DNA from: Jackrogersella multiformis
Lineage: Eukaryota > Ascomycota > Sordariomycetes > Xylariales > Hypoxylaceae
Assembly (NCBI GenBank): GCA_902806575.1
Contig: CADCXD010000009.1
Span: forward strand, 372,001-436,000
Length of the DNA stretch: 64,000 nt
Reading direction: 5' to 3'
The notes below the pieces were generated by a model that worked only from the letters and a program-made list of their open reading frames with translations, made no database searches and was not told the origin of the DNA. Made by a program: the position numbers and the translations under genes. Below are positions 34,478-46,282 of the stretch, piece by piece. Numbering within the stretch: the first letter of the stretch is position 1; the number at the start of each line of letters is the position of its first letter.

Positions 34478-37400
34478 CTATGTATCTACAGTGAGATATA
34501 TGTTATTCATCTCGCGAATCCAATATTCTGCAGTACGCATCTCTTTTCTTTCTTTCTCCCTTTCCCTTTCCATCTCTTCTTCATCATCCTCGATGAACCT
34601 TACGCCTAAATCCTCAGCCGCTGCCTTTTCCTCCCGAGTCAAGCGCCTAGTCTCTTTCTCCTGTTTGATCCGGTCCATGCGATCTTTCCAATAGCCCTTA
34701 AGAAAATCGGAGAGAGATTGCTGTTGAGAATGAAATCTGTCCTTGAATTCAGCTACGAGAGCTTCAAGCTCATCTAGGAGCGATGCGTCCTCGTCACGAA
34801 TACAAGGAAAGTCTTCACCATATGAGCTTTCAATCAAATACCCCATTGATGTTGTTGTACAGCATGTGTGCCTAATACCTAAGGCTTCGAACGTGAGGGC
34901 TCGTATTGCTGCGTCTGCAAGGATAACAGGCGTAGATGCGTCGTTAATCTCGAGAACGCTTATGAGGTCGCAAATGCTGTTAATCTGAGAAAAGAAATTC
35001 TTCTGTCTCCGCTTAACTTCTTCAAGTGCCTGACTGATGAGCATTTTCGCAGGACTACACCCATCATCTAGATCAGAGCAGCCGCATTCACAGCTATCCC
35101 CGATCTGCAGGTTATTGAATCTTCTGATGATACGGCTTATAGGAAGAGGATTATCATTGTCGAATGAATACCATCCAGCTTCACGCATTAAAGAATGAGC
35201 GACCGTATGTCGTGGAAGTTTAGCGGGGAGGATTGCATCGGTACTGCGGGAGGTCCAAGGCACGATGTTGGTGGTGTTTGCTCCATGGGCAAGAAACCAC
35301 TCGCAGCAATCCAAATCATCGATCGCACGCATGATTGGAGTTTTGCCATCATAAAGCACATCGATGTCCCTAGTAAATCCTAACTCAAAGGCAATCTCAG
35401 CTGCGCGGGCGTCGCTTATTTGGTGATAGATAGAGTTCGATCCAGGACAGTCTGATGGCGGAGAAAGGCGATAGTCATTTTGATTTAGGTGAAAATGGCT
35501 AAATGGGAAGATACCCTTCCCTTCTAGTTTCCGAATGACTTCGGGTGCCGCGCTATCCAAAACAGATGAATCGCGAAGGCCGAGCTGTTGTATTTCGGCC
35601 TCGCAGAGTTCCTGTTCCGCTAGCATTTTCAGCTTCTCTCGCCATACTTTAATATGGCTGAGGAATGTGTAAATCCCTCTCTTCAAAGATAATAGATGAA
35701 AGTGAGTAGACTCAGTGACTTGACACCCGGAATTTAACAAGATTTCCGTCGATTCGGCACATGGGCAATTTTCGCACATTATATCATCATTCTTTTCTCG
35801 ACAAATTTGACCACTTGTCTTGATCGCCAATTGTAAGGGTGTGTATATGTCACAAACCATATTCAAGTCGAGATCTGGCCAGAAAGCGAGTAGCCTTCTC
35901 AATCCTTTCGGCCAGAAAATTGCGATGTGAGCTGCCGAGAGTCCATTGCACACGAACGAGCTGGGCGACTTTGGAAGTGTCCGCAGCACACGCCCCAACA
36001 GAAGTTCATCCCTTTTTCGTAAAGCTTCGAAGAGGGGACCGTCAACACCCAATGCTGCGAAAGAGTGTCAGAAAAGATTTTATCAATAATGATTAATTAA
36101 AATGCTTACACTCCAGAAAACCTTCTACCTCTAACATACAATTTTGAGCACCATGCTGTGTCAAAAGATACCAATTATGATAAATGTGGTTCTCAGGTTG
36201 GTTCTGAATAATTAAAGGGGCTAACTTTTCTGCGATGTACCTATAACCGTCATTGGCATTGGCGTGTATTTGTGATGCATGGATACCAATATCTATAGCA
36301 CATCTAGGTAATAAATTAGCCTTCTAAGGTTCTTATGTATTTTCCCTAGATCCGAAGGTTGTGTCTTACTCTCCGTAGTTACTCGTGCAAGGTATATCGA
36401 GATCTACTAAGCCTAGCAGCCTGGTATGATTGACCCATGACCCATTTCGGAAGGCAGGAATTCTCCACGTCTATTCCTGGATGTTAGTAATCTCCGCTTG
36501 AAGCTTGAATGCCATTGTTGTAAGCTTACCCTCTCCATATAGTTTTCAAATAGCGTCCATCCGTATTGATCGATATCTGTTGGCGATGAAGATCTGGCAG
36601 CAAAAATGTATTGTAGCTTCGATATTCCAATATGAAAAATCTGCTGGAAAGCCATTTCTTGTGCATCTATGTCGTAGACATCCTCGGCAATCTCTCCAAA
36701 GATCTTATTAAATGCGCCTGCCATGGCTTCGACAATGCGAAACGCCGGAGATGTTTTCCTGTCTACCATTGCATAACATCGAAATATTGGGCTGATACTG
36801 AAGGCACCAGCGCCCCTACTGCAACCGAAACTGGCCTCGACCGCGATATTGAGCAATCGATGTAAGCCTGTATAGACAATGCCGACTTTGCGTCGTTGCT
36901 TTGTACGAGATTTTTGATACCTAGGACATCCGGGCTCGTGACGGGGATCAGTAATCGACTCGTCGAAACAAGTAAAGAAGTGCCACCTGGAGAACTGCCG
37001 ACTTATTTGACGACGGGACCGACATCCGCAGCTATTGATCACATATTTTCGTCGGCGTTGTAATGAAGCTATGCTTGATTCTGCTGTACCTTTAGTAGAG
37101 TCGGGTAGAATGGCTGAGAAGTCATCTTGCCACCTTCTGAGGTAGTCTGGCTTTGATATTAGCATTCGAAGGAATATTTCTTCCGGTGAACGTTGGTTAG
37201 CTTGGATGATGACATCCTTCAACTCCTGTATCCTATCTTCGAGTCTTATAGTGCTCTGTTCAAATACTTCGTGGTTTGCAGTGAGCCCTTGTAGCAGAGT
37301 TAAGCTGAAAGAGGTATTGGTCTGTATTTGATTGAGCTGAGGAACCGACGACCGAATCTCAGCGCCGACAATTGATAACCTCTGTACATCTTGTGAGACC

Positions 37401-38049
37401 GCTGTGATTGCGAATTGATTGAATTCCAAGTTGGCCTTGATAATATCGCCTTGTGAGTGAACCTCTTCAACCCTGTTATAGATAGTCGCCAACTCAGTTA
37501 CAGCTATTCGGGTCGAACCGTCAATCTCTATGAGCTTGTCACGATTCGAAGATTGGACATGCCTTACTGTAGAATTAGTTCTAGGATCAATTTTCATAAA
37601 CATGTAACATACAAGTCAAGCCCCTGGAGCGCTACTGAGAGAAGACTATTGATTCGATCAAGGTCACAGGCCAATTTCTCGAGTTCGTGCCGAGCAAAAG
37701 GATACTGGAACTTCTTCTTTGCTTCCCTGAACTTCCCTTTCACGTCAGTGACGGGCGTGGAGCTGTATTTCTGTATCTTGATGTATAAGGATTTCAGTTC
37801 GACTTCGCAGTCTCGCAGACAATCCACAACTGTTTGACTCGGGACGGAATGATCATTTTCGAAGGTTGGAATGGCAGATTCAATGACCCTCTTCGAATCT
37901 TGCAGCCGGCAGAGATACCCGATAATCTTTTTGATGCATGCGTCGCGATCCTTATAATCATCGAGATAGCCGCTTAGACTGCTGTATACTTGAAGGCAGA
38001 GTGACACTATACCAACGGCTGTGCCAGTGATGCCAATAGGGTCACCCAT
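34478..38049 (-). CDS. Fungal N-domain protein with ankyrin-like C-terminus (NLR-like architecture without NTPase)
   Basis: Five exons: 38049-37613, 37562-36530, 36470-36370, 36303-36110, 36054-34478; 1113 aa, all phases close. Residues 1-140 (MGDPIGITGTAVGIVSLCLQ..., then LDDYKDRDACIKKIIGYL) match the helical N-terminal domain of fungal STAND/NLR-type proteins. A coiled-coil stretch (about 150-240) leads to a central domain of unknown type with a Cys/Arg-rich patch. Exon 4 and the start of exon 5 carry ankyrin-like units (GIHASQIHANANDGYRYIAE, NGLSAAHIAIFWPKGLRRLL, YTPLQLAI, DGKTPIMRAIDDLDCCEWFL). An acidic/basic coiled tail ends it. No P-loop, NACHT or NB-ARC motif is visible. Likely a non-self-recognition or signalling protein, by analogy only. 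The 50-nt first intron uses a TAAG acceptor and is the least certain join. Confidence 0.75.
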
Positions 38050-40235
38050 TTTGTAAGGCCAATGGCCATATAGTACGGGAGTATACCTTGCTATTATTTC
38101 AAAGAAAAAACAAAGGAGGAGAGAGATAATTCGGCGGATGGCAGTAGAGATAACTGAGTGGGAAGCGGGCCGAAATCGACTTTGAAGGTTGCGTGTGTTA
38201 GGGGGTGAGTTGGTACCCTGGCTCCTGGTCTGTAGTAGGATTTACGTACCTATGCTACGCTATGCTATTACTGGACACCATGAATAAAGCCGTCCGCCCT
38301 ACATTCGCCTCACCATGTGGTCACTGTCTGGGTTGATAAAATCCTTCAATCGAATTAAGGTAGTCAATAATTTTCAAAATGGTTGACTAGCATCCTGTGG
38401 GGCATATTCATAACTAACGACGAATACCTCACTCCAAGGCATGAATGCTTCATATGGATTTACTGCTAACTCGCTAGTAGCTACTATGGATACTATGAGT
38501 TGAATAGGTGTATAGTGCCAGGGAACACACCAGGAAGTAAACAATGAATCATACCAGGTCTAACAAGAACTTTCCACTAGGTAAGTTGTGGAATCACACC
38601 TCCTTCACCGAAAATCCTGGTCGCACTCACCAACAAACCCTGCGAAGAAAGCCCTACATAAACCCCTACCAAGAAACATAAACTGCCTGTGATACATCAA
38701 AAATGAAATAAACTATCGCAGCCGCCACGCCATAAACCACGCCGGGCGAAATACACGAGATCGAGCCCAGCCTAGAACCTAGGTTACACAGTCCTAGCAG
38801 GTTAACCTACCTAGGTATGCAGCTAGAGCGGCCGATAGCACGCCCGGAAACGCCCTCATGCTCTCCCGGAACCACAGCAGGCTCCCAACCAGCCTTGACA
38901 TCGCCGACTACGTTCTGGTACGCGTAACTAATAACGTACTATCACACTTACTAAGGTCGTATAAGCTCAAAGTGGGTTGTATTCAACTGATTCTCCAAAG
39001 AGACTCTCTCGCTCTTCTTAGAGAGACTGCTATATGCTATAGACCCACATCGGAGACCTGATCGGAGCCATAACGAAGCTACTGTTTAATTCTCCTTTGC
39101 GCCGGCGTGGTGTGAGATCCCTTCGCCCGAGCTTTCTCTGTGACACGTACCGTACGACCTCCATGCGTAACAACGTGAGAGCCTTCCCATTAAATAAATC
39201 AGGCTTGATACAGCACGACGCCGGGTGCGGCTTGCGGGTATCGTGTTATCCGCCTCGTGAGGGTGTGTATGCTGAAAAGCGCCACGGCGGAAACTATTGG
39301 AATATTAGGTGACTAGAAGATCTACGCTCTGTATCTAAGGAGGTATATATGCATACCTACGGACCTCTACTAGCTCCTTACAACTTAACCTTTGACATGA
39401 TAAGAATAATACTTATAACCTGCGTCTATTACAACAACAGCTGTACGTGGGGCTGTGGCTGCGGGAGGTCTGATTTAAAGAAGAGGCAGAGAGGTAAGTA
39501 TGGACTGGGCTGTCAGTTACGTTGGTATGAAAAGGGATGTCTGGGTGGTGGACACAGTGCCGCTCAGGAGTGCTTATGAACAACGGGGTAAGTATGTAGT
39601 TGGCGTTAAAGGGGGTACGGTTTAGGTTAGGGGATTCATGTGTAACGTGAACTATACGGCGAGGATAGGAGAAGAAAAGGAAATAATATTACGGCCAGCC
39701 CTACTTATCTAGTTATTTGCCTTAATTATGCGTAAAGCTTGTATATATGTAAAAATCATGATGCAATGCCTCTGGATAAGCTTAGGCATATTTACCTTGA
39801 ACTGACGCAGCTCCAGTACAATCTAACATTGTACTGCTAAAGCTTGGGACCTAAGCAAGCCGGTGAAGAAATCAGTGACCGGTAATGGTACTATGCTTCT
39901 TGTATCTCCTCGGGGCGATCCTCGTCAGCCCAACAGCCACAGTCTGGGAGAGGGTGCGGATAGCGGGATCCAAGGTATCTATTGCTCGCAGCATCCTTCG
40001 TTATTGGTATTATAGTTACCTAGATAGTGAAAAGGATTAATATTCTAGCTCGAGTTCATCCATAAAATAAATGTTTAGGCTAGCTAGATTCAGTTCTAGC
40101 AATCTATCAATAAAGCTTCTACACAACTCATATAAAAACATCTTACATAAGCCATCCATATCCACCAATTCAATATACCAATACATAGCTGCCTAATTAA
40201 ATATGTAGAAAATTAAACACTCGACTAAAACGACT
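38050..40235. other. Intergenic, about 2.2 kb
   Basis: Start of the accessory region. Plus-strand frames at 38858-39061, 39097-39312 and 39349-39579 have no recognised motif. No gene supported. Confidence 0.5.
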
Positions 40236-41005
40236 CTAATTAGCTCCGACGACCAGTTTATTCGCTGAAATACCCTTCTTGAAAAGATCTAAAGCTTCCC
40301 AGATACCCACCAGGCCCTTCGTAGATACGAACTCTGGTGATGGTACGACCTTGTAAACCTCCTTTTCAAGACTTCCACAAGGTATCGATCGAAGGTAATA
40401 GGGAATATCTCCTTGAACATGTCAATGCCGCCATTCCCAAAGACCGTCTTAGCGTCTACGCCATCTGGGACGCCCCCTGGTTGTATAAGATTAGAAGATG
40501 CCACAAACAGTTTCTGCTTTGACTTGTGAGACTTCAAAAGACTAGGACACGTTACAAGCGGCTGAGCTGCCGCCCCAAATAAAGAGATATTTACCGGTGC
40601 TGGTAAGATTGAGGCCCGGCAAAGGCAAACCTAAGAAGTCCTTTCCGAAGAGGCCATTGAGGCAGTGGTAATACAGACGGGGAGTACCGAAGTTTGAGCG
40701 AATGACAAGCCGTCCGGGATATTAGCAGCTAAGATGTGGTCTACCATGATATAGTTTTGGAAACTATTCTTAATGGTGAACGCAAAAATACGATCTCCTG
40801 TTTTGAACTTGGAGGTGGCGGTAAACCTAACGGCCTCAGCGGTGCCGGCAATGTCCTGGCCTAATATGATGGGTTACTTGATGAAAGGTAGATATCGATC
40901 CTGGAGTATGGCATCACAGGGACTCTTAGCCCATGAATAAACCATTCATACCTATGTTGACAGAAATGATACCAAGTATCGATGCTAGGAAAGCTAACCT
41001 ACTTC
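40236..41005 (-). pseudogene. Zinc-type MDR (alcohol dehydrogenase / enoyl reductase-like) pseudogene
   Basis: Disrupted medium-chain dehydrogenase/reductase. In order on the minus strand: WAKSPCDAILQDRYLPFIK, then an in-frame TAA where the family usually has another residue, then PIILGQDIAGTAEAV, FKTGDRIFAFT, NIPDGLSFAQTSVLPV, a frameshift, GLPLPGLNLTSTGKYLFIWGG, another break, DGVDAKTVFGNGGIDMFKEIF, a third frameshift after LVEVLK, and the family C-terminus VPSPEFVSTKGLVGIWEALD...NKLVVGAN with a TAG at 40236-40238. The 5' end and first domain start are lost. At least one nonsense change and three frame breaks make it dead. The nearest kin are toxD-like enoyl reductases. Confidence 0.85.
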
Positions 41006-41324
41006 CATTAGTCATGCTATGCTAACGTATATAAGACAAGATCTTCATGGATTACTTAACCTAAGGAATTATGGATATTAATACACGTGTCCAGAATAAG
41101 GGATCCAGTAACAGGTGCCAGCATAAGAAAATAACATGCGGCACAGTTCAATTTTACGACTCAACGAACCAAAGTAAGCGAGGCGAGCGTATTTCGGCCG
41201 AACCATCCGAATAGGCTCCTCATTAAATCATTTAAACTTCAGAGTTGAATGATGACTTTTCACCTTCTTCTCTTTTCGTTCTTCAACAATCTTGGTATCA
41301 TTAGTAATTAGCCTTTTATAGACC
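41006..41324. other. Spacer between MDR pseudogene and membrane protein
   Basis: Probable promoter of the membrane-protein gene; contains C/T-rich DNA just before the ATG. No coding signal. Confidence 0.4.
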
Positions 41325-42436
41325 ATGGCACCGGGAGGAGTTAAAATCCTTCGCGCCGCCGCCGCGGTCCCATTTATTTTTATTTCAGTCTGGTCCTTTC
41401 AGGGCATGGGAATCGAAAAGTTATTGGAATATCAACAGCCGATCACGAACTCCGGGGTAATTGAGTGGGAGGGCGGAAAGATCGATATTCTTGAACACTT
41501 CCACCATGTGGACTTTCTTGATCAATTGTGGCGTAGCGCATCGATAACTTTTGCGCCTTCTACGCTCGGATATGATGCTGTCTCCTGGTGGCAGATGATT
41601 TCATTTCTCATCGATATCGGACCGGTGTATGCGATATGGATCTTGGAATCCTACCGTGCCGGAAGCGCATACACGCCGGCGTACCTGTGAGTTAGCAAAC
41701 GAAAGCATACCATCGAACAGACTAACAAGTCTTTTATAGGCCAACATTATTTACCCTCGCTGGACAACTTGTAGGCCTAGGGCCAACGGCTGGCATTTTC
41801 TATTTTCTGTGCTTCACCTTTGGTCCAACCGCTTCCGATTTGGCCCGAAAATCAGTTCGAGATCGGACTATCCGTCATAGTGATACCGGCCTTTTGCTTC
41901 TAGTCATTCTATTATTTCACACATCTGAGGTCTTCGGCATGTACCTCGCTCCCGAGCTACCAACACGACACTTCTGGACATGGGCCTGGCAGCTAAGCCC
42001 TCTCTGGATCGGTCTGAGCAATATATTACTTGGCTTGATCACAAAACCGCTTCTACCTAAAATTAATAGTCTCACTTCACCAAAGCTTCTTCTAACGACA
42101 CTAGGCTTGATTTCAGCCGGTGTTTGGGGTTACATGCTATTATATTCACCTTATACTCTCTCAACTATCTTCCTACCGGTCGCGGGATCACAAGCCGGGG
42201 CTCTTGCACATCTCCGAAAGACACTTCAATCCGACTACTTAGGTGTATTCACTAGCTCATTTTTATGGCTCGCATATTCATTTTTTGACCTTCGAAGTGC
42301 TGGACTACTAGGAAAGGGTTGGGTCTTTAACGTTGCACTTCTGCCAGTCATTACCGCTTTTTCTGGGCCCGGGGCTGCTTTCACTTTCGGGTGGTATATA
42401 AGAGAAAAGGCATTATCGACCGCGAAGAAGAATTAA
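41325..42436 (+). CDS. Multi-pass membrane protein of unknown function
   Basis: Two exons, 41325-41686 and 41740-42436 (53-nt intron with CTAAC branch); 352 aa. It opens with a hydrophobic segment (AAAAVPFIFISVWSFQGMG), then an amphipathic block with HFHHVDFLDQLW. About seven to eight further hydrophobic segments follow (SWWQMISFLIDIGPVYAIWIL, PTLFTLAGQLVGLGPTAGIF, GLLLLVILLFHTSEVFGMY, LLLTTLGLISAGVWGYMLL and others), ending EKALSTAKKN. Conserved-looking acidic and His residues lie near the membrane edges. It resembles the integral membrane proteins found beside fungal metabolite genes, but I cannot name a family. Intact, in a region where its neighbours are decayed. Confidence 0.8.
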
Positions 42437-42903
42437 ACCGCATGTGCTTTAGCATTGCAATTTTCGTTTCTCTACCTAATGAGTCTTTGGTCTAGCTTAC
42501 TCTTGTGCTGTATAGTGAACTACTGCTTAAATGAAAGCTGGGCGGTGCCCAGTGGGCACTGAGGGTTATGAAGATGGCTCATGTTTCCAAAGCATTGCTA
42601 GATGACCAGAACATTCACGATCATAAATACCATAAGGTTAAGTTAACATAGGTTAAGAGATAACTAATTTTTGGGTTTGTGGAAGCTAATGAAGAAAAAC
42701 GCATTATATGATGTAAAGCAATAACCTAGATGTTATATTGTCTAACTCCAATATTTGACATCAATATTTAAGTGTGAATATGAGGTACCTAGGTAGCTTA
42801 GTTTGCCACTTAAACACCATTAAGGGTTCATCTCCACTTCCTTATTAAATATCATCCTATATTAATTATCATCGTTCATAACTATGAGGCTGGATCCAGA
42901 GCT
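42437..42903. other. Intergenic
   Basis: Includes a CCTAGG palindrome near 42784. No gene seen. Confidence 0.4.
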
Positions 42904-43389
42904 TTAACGTTTTTGGCAGATAGTCATAGGGAAATGTGGTTGAACCATCTCTCGAACTATTACCTCAGTCGTATGATCTTTCTGGTTGATTAATATCTTC
43001 ATAATATTAAGGTCGAGATGGCGATCCTCGTTGCTGTTAAGTGTCGATCGCGAGGTCGTGTTAAGGTGACTCTTCCATGGGGAAGGCCCAGAAGTCTTGC
43101 CAACTAAAAACTGTTAGTCAGGAACGATTTAAAGAACAGATAGAAAATACTTACATAGGATATACCATAGAATATCTAGAAAGCATACGGCGAACCAGAG
43201 AGCAGAGGTGCGCTGATCGTCTTCAGTATCATCGAGACATGTCCGAAATGCTTCTGCGATTGATCGGTACCACTCTGATTGTGGAATTTTCTCGCGAATT
43301 TCTCCTTTGATAAAGCCGAGCGCATCTTGAAAGTCAAATCGTGTCTCGACCGAGAATCCTGGAGCGAGAGCAGATGATTTGAGAGCCAT
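42904..43389 (-). CDS. 144-aa protein of unknown family, tandem copy A
   Basis: Two exons, 43389-43155 (235 nt) and 43103-42904 (200 nt), phase-1 intron of 51 nt. The N-terminus is MALKSSALAPGFSVETRFDF, then a helix (ALGFIKGEIREKIPQSEW), ALWFAVCFLDILWYILFGK, GPSPWKSHLNTTSRS, and a C-terminal helical stretch ending FPMTICQKR. It aligns without gaps to the copy at 44735-45224 with identical exon lengths and intron phase; about 76 of 144 positions match by eye. The central block is hydrophobic, but no clear signal peptide or known domain is seen. Function unknown. Confidence 0.78.
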
Positions 43390-44734
43390 GTTTTGAACTC
43401 GATTGTAGGCTGTCGGAGTAATAATGATTCGGTAAAGAATTTGGTGAAAGTTGACGAAAGGAAGAAAAAGCAGTTCCTTAAATGTGTATTACTGTCTTCG
43501 TGAAATATCGAATTGCCAGTGTTAATAATATGCCTAGCAATTGGCAAATGACCCATAACAATACCATCCCCTTAGGCATGAATTCCGACCTTAGGGTTAT
43601 ATCGTGGGTCTATGCTTCTGGGTGGCGATACCAAGGTGAAAACAAACAAAAAAACACTGCTAGCCATTAGGTTAAAAAGGGGCAAGGCGAATTGTGAGTG
43701 AAATGGTTATTTTCTTTTTTTATATACAGTAATGTATAAATAACTTAACTTAGATGCCTTAAGTACCCAGTTACTGCTGGTAAGTTATTAATACGGCTGC
43801 TGGCAGGTGCCGGCAGGTGCTGGTGGTAAAAAAGGGGTTAATGCTTAATCATTTTTAATAATAACATTAACGACGCATCTTTTATATTTTTTAAACATTA
43901 CCGCTTATAACTTATTATAAATTTTAAATAAATAATATTTTAACATATAATATAAAAGCTTTAATTAAATAAATTATATTCGTATTAAAGTAATATAATA
44001 TTATGACGAAAAGCAAACTTATAAACTTATATAAATAAATAAATATACTTAAATAAAACGATATTAACTCGTAACGAATAATTATAATAACTTTTAAAAT
44101 TAATTAAACATTTAAATAACTCGAGTAATATTTTAATTTAAAAATAAAAATTTATATATCGCCGTTAAAATTAAATACGGTTAAGCTAATAAAATAATCG
44201 TGAAATATATTAAAATTATATTATTACTACGGGGACAGGAAAGAAAAAAGGCTTATTATAAGATAAATTAAAAGATTATTATTATTAGGTTAAGTATTTG
44301 GTCGAATTTGCTACTAAAGGTTGTTATCAATTTTGTGAGTTGAGAATTCTGCGCCATTTAGTCTCTGATGCCATTAACGATTTTGGCTAAATCCACATTC
44401 GTCTTTTCTTCTTTAAAGTTTAGATTTATGTTTGGTTTCGTTCGATGGATCGATATCTTTCTAAAACGAAGGAGCCTTACGGTGGTCCTTTGGCTGCATA
44501 AGCCAAACTAACTAGTCCCATACTTGGTAGTTTCTTGTCGATACTGTCACTATTGCTTTTATACCGTTGCTAATGTCGGCTATGATGAGTAAGGCTCCTA
44601 AATATAGGTAGGTATATCCGATTTCTTGGCTTATTCACAGGCCATCCAGTTACCCAGAAATCTCCAGAGGTTCTATTATGCCGGCTATGCTAAAGTAGCT
44701 CTGGGTCTTGTTAGGTCTGGGTTGCTGATAAATT
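43390..44734. other. Spacer between the paralogs with an AT-rich RIP-like tract
   Basis: About 43840-44280 is extremely AT-rich (long runs of TTTAAATAAATAATATT-type sequence with isolated CG) and has no ORF, as expected of a repeat destroyed by repeat-induced point mutation. The flanks have ordinary composition. Confidence 0.65.
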
Positions 44735-45224
44735 CTAGCTTCTGCAGTATACCGTCATCGGGAAACACTCTTGAATCGTCTGTCGGATGATCTCTTCAAT
44801 CGTGTCTCTTCCATGGTCGACAACTTCCTTTAATTGATTAAGATCAATACATAGATCTTCGGTAGCATTGGTCCTTGATCGCGAGACCGTAGCAAGGTTC
44901 TTTCTCCACGGGGATGGCCCCGTGGTTTTGCCAACTAAAATCCCTTGATTAGCTCCGACTGGGAAACTGGGTAAAGAATACAAGCTTACACATGGTACTC
45001 CATAAAACATCCAAGAATCTAAGGGAAAACCACAGAATAGATGTTCTCGTGTCGTCTTTACTGTCATACAAACAAGTATAAAATGCATCAGTGATGGACT
45101 GGTGCCACTCGTTCTGTGGGATTTTCGCGCGGACTTTCGCCTTCACAAAATCCAACGCAGCTTTAAAATCAAATCGAGTCTCAATCGAAACGCCGGGAGC
45201 AAGAGATGAAGTATTGTAAGCCAT
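44735..45224 (-). CDS. 144-aa protein of unknown family, tandem copy B
   Basis: Two exons, 45224-44990 (235 nt) and 44934-44735 (200 nt), phase-1 intron of 55 nt. It begins MAYNTSSLAPGVSIETRFDF, continues DFVKAKVRAKIPQNEWHQSI, LWFSLRFLDVLW, MFGKTTGPSPWRKNLATVSRS, and a C-terminal helix-like EEIIRQTIQECFPMTVYCRS. The invariant blocks between copies A and B are ETRFDF, KIPQ-EW, DDxRTS-LWF, FGKT-GPSPW and FPMT. Strict conservation of length, intron phase and motif order despite about 53% identity implies selection on the protein. Function unknown. Confidence 0.8.
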
Positions 45225-45872
45225 GGCGTAAGGTGTTGAAGTTCGATAGTTTATTTAGGTCGTCGGATAATGTATGTAAAAGCAAAGGTAAAGAAGGTAA
45301 AAAGGAAAAAGACAGGATTTTAAATAAGCACCAAGTTTATGAATGCCTTAGTGAAATTTTACAGTCGACCCATAGCTGTTAGTCTATGGTTCTTAGTAGT
45401 GATTATGAGGTGAAAAACAAACACGTTAAAAAGTTAAAAAAGGGGGACCTCCCGGCCATTCAGTAAAAAAGGGGTCATATTAACTGGGGCTGAAATCATT
45501 TATTTTCCTTTATTATATAATCCCCGGATAAAGCTGATTGGACCTTTACCTATAATGAGGATATATATTTAGTAAATGGTGGCTTTCTTAAGGCTAATAA
45601 ATACTATATTCCCTTAATTGTAGTTGTTTGTTTTTAGTTTATTTGTTTGTGCATATTCATAAGGTCAGTGAGAATATGGAAAACTGATGTTTATAACTGT
45701 GTCAATCTTAAGGCCAAACTTTAATCCATTATTGTTAAAAGATTTAATATTCTATTTAACACTTGTAATTAATCAACATTAGGTAAAATTTATTTATAGA
45801 GAAACCCAGTTTTTAATAGCAACTAACACGCGCTTTTTACTACAAGCAAGCTACTTCGAGGTTTATCTTCCT
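45225..45872. other. Intergenic, AT-rich second RIP-like tract
   Basis: About 45430-45830 is AT-rich and ORF-free. It leads into the degraded oxidase fragment. Confidence 0.5.
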
Positions 45873-46080
45873 TTTAATACCTCTGCAAAGCCTTAAACAC
45901 GCCCTTGGATTTCCGCGCTAACAGCTTATCGAGATTGACTTTTTGCCTCAGCTCTTACAGCTACTTGACGATCTCCTCGCTATACCACTTAATAGTCTCC
46001 TGCCACGCTGCATCATAATCGAGGTAGATATACGAATCGTACACGCCCAATTTCTTCGATTTGGCCTTTATATCAGCCAT
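45873..46080 (-). pseudogene. Remnant of FAD-linked (berberine-bridge-type) oxidoreductase C-terminus
   Basis: The minus-strand frame from 46080 reads MADIKAKSKKLGVYDSYIYL, DYDAAWQETIKWYSEEIVK, then two stop codons, then ELRQKVNLDKLLARKSKGVF. This matches the family ending that usually reads YLNYAxPWQ...YGEENVxRL...KYDPxGVFQ. Only about 70 codons survive and the flanking DNA is AT-rich. The body of the gene is gone. Confidence 0.7.
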
Positions 46081-46282
46081 GAGTGAGCGCACCGTGTTTT
46101 ACTCTTGGCCTCACCCAAATTGTCTCGTCGATTTAAAAGTCCATCATAAGGAGTCACGTAAATAGTCTACTGCATGTATTCATTTTGGAATGCTTCATTT
46201 GGCATAAGGGTAACTTTTGATTCTTGAAAATCCCTGTCCTGAAAGCTACCATACGACCCGTAGTAAAGCACTAAAGCTTCCA

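Noticed and set aside
43797..43830. Imperfect GGCAGGTGC repeats resembling a MITE end
   Set aside because: No inverted partner or target duplication found; unrelated to the 31857-32152 element.
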